From the NCBI GenBank assembly GCA_021851335.1, contig JAJZEA010000002.1, positions 62,001 to 126,000 on the forward strand: 64,000 nucleotides of DNA, given 5' to 3'. This document shows, one piece after another, positions 61,159 to 64,000 of this stretch; position 1 is the stretch's first letter; every line of letters begins with the position of its first letter. The position numbers and the translations under genes are program-made. A model generated the notes under the pieces. The model had not been told where the DNA came from and did not search any database. It was given only the letters and a program-made list of their open reading frames with translations. This DNA is from Acidobacteriota bacterium. GTDB lineage: Bacteria > Acidobacteriota > Terriglobia > Terriglobales > Acidobacteriaceae.

Positions 61159-64000
61159 TGTGCGGACTCCTGAGGGATGGCGGGCTGGATGTTCGGCTGA
61201 ATGTTCATGGCGCGGAGCGCGTCCTGGCAACGGTCACAGACACCTTCCCAGGCTCCATAAGCGCTGACTGAAGGCATGAAGTTCCAGCAGCGGTTACAGC
61301 GGGAACCGGTTGCAGGCAATACGGTTACGCGAAATTCTTGACCAGAAGCGACCGTGACACGGGAGACGTTGAGGATCTCCTTGAGGTCGGCGGCGTATTT
61401 CTGGAGCAGGGCGAGCGCATGGTCGCTGGCAAAAATTTCCAATTCTGCTTCAAGAGATTTACCGATCTCTTTGTTTTTACGTGAGTTTTCGAGCGCGATC
61501 AAGGCCGCGTCGCGGAGTTCGAGCAGAGTTTTCCACTCGGCGAGGACGGGAGTCGGATCGTCGGGAAAGATGCTGGTTGGAGAGGGGAAACGTGCGAGGT
61601 GAACGCTGGCTTCGCGGCTGGGGACGGCGGGAAGGTAGCTCCAGACCTCTTCGGTGGTGAAGCTGAGGATGGGCGCGAGCAGGCGGACGAGCGTTTCTGT
61701 AATCTGCCAGAGAGCGGTCTGTGCGGAGCGGCGCGCGGGTGAGGTCGGCGCGAAGGTGTACATGCGGTCCTTGAGCGCGTCGAGGTAGAAGGCGGAGAGA
61801 TCGGCGATGGCGAACTCGTTGACTGCGTGATAGATGCGGTGAAACTCGAAAGTACTGTACCAACTAAGGACGCGCTCGGTCAGGTCTCGTGTGCGAGCCA
61901 GCATGTAGCGGTCGAGTGGGAGCATTTCAGCGACGGGAACGCAGTGAATGGCAGGATTGAAGCCGTGGAGATTGCCGAGCAGGAAGCGGAAGGTGTTGCG
62001 CAGCTTGCGGTAAATCTCCGAGCAGCGCTGCATGAGGTTGTCACTCGCGGCCATGTCTTCGCGGAAATTGACGGAGGCGATCCAGAGGCGGACGATCTCG
62101 GCACCCATTTTCTCAGCGACCGCGACGGGATCGACGCCGTTGCCGAGGGATTTGGACATCGCGCGGCCCTGTTCGTCAAGGGTCCAGCCGGCGGTGGCGA
62201 CGTGGGAGTACGGCGCGCGGTTGCGCAGGGCGACCGAGGCCAGCAGCGAGGAGTGGAACCAGCCACGATGCTGGTCGCCGCCTTCCAGATACAGCACCGT
62301 GCGGTCTGTCCGGTTGTAAAGGTCGCGCAGGTCGGGGTCGGATTCGGCAACGGCATGCCAGCTCGATCCGGAGTCGAACCAGACGTCGAGGATGTCGGTT
62401 TCCTTGCGAAATTCGGTGTGTCCGCAGTGGGCGCAACGGGTTTCCGCGGGGATGAGGTCGCTGACGGCGACGGCGTGCCAGGCTTCGGCCCCCTGCTGCT
62501 CAAAGAGGCCGATGATGCTGCGGTTGAGCGGGCTGCCCTGGATGCGCTGGCCTTCGAGTGGCTGATTGCAGGCAGTGCAGAGCAGAACGGCGATGGGCAC
62601 GCCCCAGATGCGCTGGCGGGAGATGCACCAGTCGGGCCGGGTGGCGATCATGTTGGTGATGCGTTCTTTGCCCCAGGCCGGATCCCAGATGACGCGGTCG
62701 ATCTCTTCGATGGTGCGCTGGCGGAAGGTAGTTGCGCTGCCGTCGGCACGGGTGACCGGGGTTTCGAGGCCGATGAACCACTGCTCGGTGGCGCGGAAGA
62801 TGACGGGTTTGTGGCAGCGCCAGCAGTGGGGATAGGAGTGGTGGATATCCTGCTGGGCGAGGAGCGCGCCGCGCTGGCGGAGCAGGTCGATGATGAGCGG
62901 GTTGGCGGCGAAGACTTTTTTGCCGTCGAAGGCGGGTAGCTCGGCTTCGGGCCAGAGGGCGCGATCGAAGTGGAGGACGCCGGCGTTGTCCACGCGGCAG
63001 GTGGGATCGAGGCCATAGCGGACGCCGGTGTAGAAGTCGTCGGCACCGTGGGAGGGCGCGGTGTGGACGGCTCCGGTGCCCTGATCGGCGGTGACGTAGT
63101 CGGCGAGAACGCCGAGGACGGAGCGATTCAGGAACGGATGCTGGAATGTCGCGTGTTCAAGTGATGATCCAAGGAATCTCGAAATTTCATTGAATCCTTG
63201 AAGTTTGCACGATTCTTTGACCTGCTCAGCGAGCGCGGCGGCGACGATGTAGACGGGGCCGTCCGGCTCAGGTGCGGCGAGGGCGACATATTCAAAGGTG
63301 GGCTGGAAGGCGACGGCAAGCGAGGCGGGCAGCGTCCAGGGAGTGGTGGTCCAGATGATGGTGAAGACCTGGCGGCCGGTGAGCGCGGGACTGAGGGATT
63401 CAGGCGCGGAGGTGAGCTGGTAGCGGACGTAGACGGAGGGGCTGGTGTGCATCTCGTACTCGATCTCGGCGTCGGCGAGAGCTGTGCGGTCGTGGATGCA
63501 CCAGTAGACGGGCTTGAGGCCGCGGTAGACGAATCCGCCTTCAAGGAAGCCATAGAAGGTTTCGAGCGTGCGGGCCTCGTAGTCGCGGGACATGGTGGTG
63601 TAGGGAGATTTCCAGCGTCCGAAGCAGCCGAGGCGAACGAACTGGGAGGTCTGAAGATCGACGTAGCGCTGGGCGTAGGCTCGGCAGGCGGCGAGGACGT
63701 CGGCGGCAGGCATTTCCAGCTTTTTGCGCCCGAGTTGCTCGTCCACCTTGATCTCGATGGGCAGGCCGTGGCAGTCGTAGCCGGGTACGTAAGGGGAGTT
63801 GAAGCCGGCCATGGTCTTCGATTTGATGACGAAGTCCTTGAGTCCCTTGTTCAGAGCGTGGCCCAGGTGTAGCGGTCCGTTGGCATAGGGAGGGCCGTCG
63901 TGGAGCAGGTAGGTTGGGCGGAACTGGCCATCGACCGGCTCAGTGGCGGCCTGGCGAATCTGGCCATAGAGGTCCATCTCGTTCCACAAGGCAAGCTGCT
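61155..64000 (-). CDS. ileS: Isoleucyl-tRNA synthetase, N-terminus beyond window
   Basis: About 948 residues are visible; the frame continues to the window edge (QLALWNEMDLYGQ), so the true start lies outside and some 30-50 residues are missing. IleRS charges tRNA-Ile. HIGH motif: PYANGPLHLGHALNKG; the editing domain follows (TTPWTLPASLAVAF...GTGAVHTAPSHGADDF); the KMSKS motif is AMSKSLGNGVDPV. The C-terminus has the zinc-binding CNRCWNF...CDRCQDAL typical of bacterial class I IleRS. It is translationally coupled to lspA. Confidence 0.96.
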   Translation of the reverse strand, partial: QLALWNEMDLYGQIRQAATEPVDGQFRPTYLLHDGPPYANGPLHLGHALNKGLKDFVIKSKTMAGFNSPYVPGYDCHGLPIEIKVDEQLGRKKLEMPAADVLAACRAYAQRYVDLQTSQFVRLGCFGRWKSPYTTMSRDYEARTLETFYGFLEGGFVYRGLKPVYWCIHDRTALADAEIEYEMHTSPSVYVRYQLTSAPESLSPALTGRQVFTIIWTTTPWTLPASLAVAFQPTFEYVALAAPEPDGPVYIVAAALAEQVKESCKLQGFNEISRFLGSSLEHATFQHPFLNRSVLGVLADYVTADQGTGAVHTAPSHGADDFYTGVRYGLDPTCRVDNAGVLHFDRALWPEAELPAFDGKKVFAANPLIIDLLRQRGALLAQQDIHHSYPHCWRCHKPVIFRATEQWFIGLETPVTRADGSATTFRQRTIEEIDRVIWDPAWGKERITNMIATRPDWCISRQRIWGVPIAVLLCTACNQPLEGQRIQGSPLNRSIIGLFEQQGAEAWHAVAVSDLIPAETRCAHCGHTEFRKETDILDVWFDSGSSWHAVAESDPDLRDLYNRTDRTVLYLEGGDQHRGWFHSSLLASVALRNRAPYSHVATAGWTLDEQGRAMSKSLGNGVDPVAVAEKMGAEIVRLWIASVNFREDMAASDNLMQRCSEIYRKLRNTFRFLLGNLHGFNPAIHCVPVAEMLPLDRYMLARTRDLTERVLSWYSTFEFHRIYHAVNEFAIADLSAFYLDALKDRMYTFAPTSPARRSAQTALWQITETLVRLLAPILSFTTEEVWSYLPAVPSREASVHLARFPSPTSIFPDDPTPVLAEWKTLLELRDAALIALENSRKNKEIGKSLEAELEIFASDHALALLQKYAADLKEILNVSRVTVASGQEFRVTVLPATGSRCNRCWNFMPSVSAYGAWEGVCDRCQDALRAMNIQPNIQPAIPQESAQ

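Overview
The window looks like a chromosomal segment of an acidobacterium (Acidobacteriota, probably Terriglobia/Acidobacteriaceae). The base composition is moderately GC-rich. A PadR-type regulator sits directly in front of an orphan MacB/FtsX-type permease, a pairing common in Acidobacteria (the ADOP permeases), and housekeeping genes are scattered singly between accessory genes. I see no rRNA, tRNA, CRISPR array, insertion sequence or prophage. Lineage is inferred from gene content only.

Layout. 1-3.4 kb: a truncated double-GAF sensor, deoC and hpt on the minus strand, diverging from lgt. 3.4-11.2 kb: a Gfo/Idh/MocA oxidoreductase, then a respiratory operon made of a monoheme cytochrome-porin protein, a Rieske protein and a cytochrome b fused to four c-type heme domains. 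A CRP-type operator precedes this operon and a strong terminator follows it; a small exported protein and an orphan DppB-like permease come next. 11.2-18.8 kb: M20 peptidase, truA, a TolC-like protein, aroA, a candidate small RNA, trxA and lexA. 19-29 kb: an orphan OmpR-type regulator, a sigma-54 activator without a DNA-binding domain, and the flagellar block flgB-flgC-fliE-fliF-fliG-fliH-fliI-fliJ behind a sigma-54 promoter. 29-46 kb: DHH phosphoesterase, GH130 enzyme, uvrA, CPBP protease, APC permease, the UDP-xylose pair (ugd and a UXS-like gene), HD protein, outer-membrane barrel, WecG-type glycosyltransferase, SDR and uvrB. 46-55 kb: padR, a permease broken in a G7 run, a degenerate receiver, and the cytochrome c maturation genes ccmF, ccmH and a CcmI-like gene with a carboxypeptidase-regulatory-like protein. 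55-64 kb: DUF4149-like and ZIP proteins, two adjacent ClC transporters, enoyl-CoA hydratase, lspA and a truncated ileS.

The parts most worth following are these. (1) The cytochrome-porin/Rieske/tetraheme cytochrome b operon could form an electron conduit from the outer membrane to the quinone pool, and the ccm genes at 50-54 kb would mature its hemes. (2) The flagellar sigma-54 circuit has an FlgR-like activator that lacks DNA binding. (3) Many genes, including lexA and uvrB, have a -10 box 6-9 bases before ATG and no useful Shine-Dalgarno sequence, which suggests leaderless transcripts. (4) Degenerate 10-16 bp tandem repeats recur across or just after stop codons. (5) A candidate two-hairpin small RNA lies upstream of trxA.
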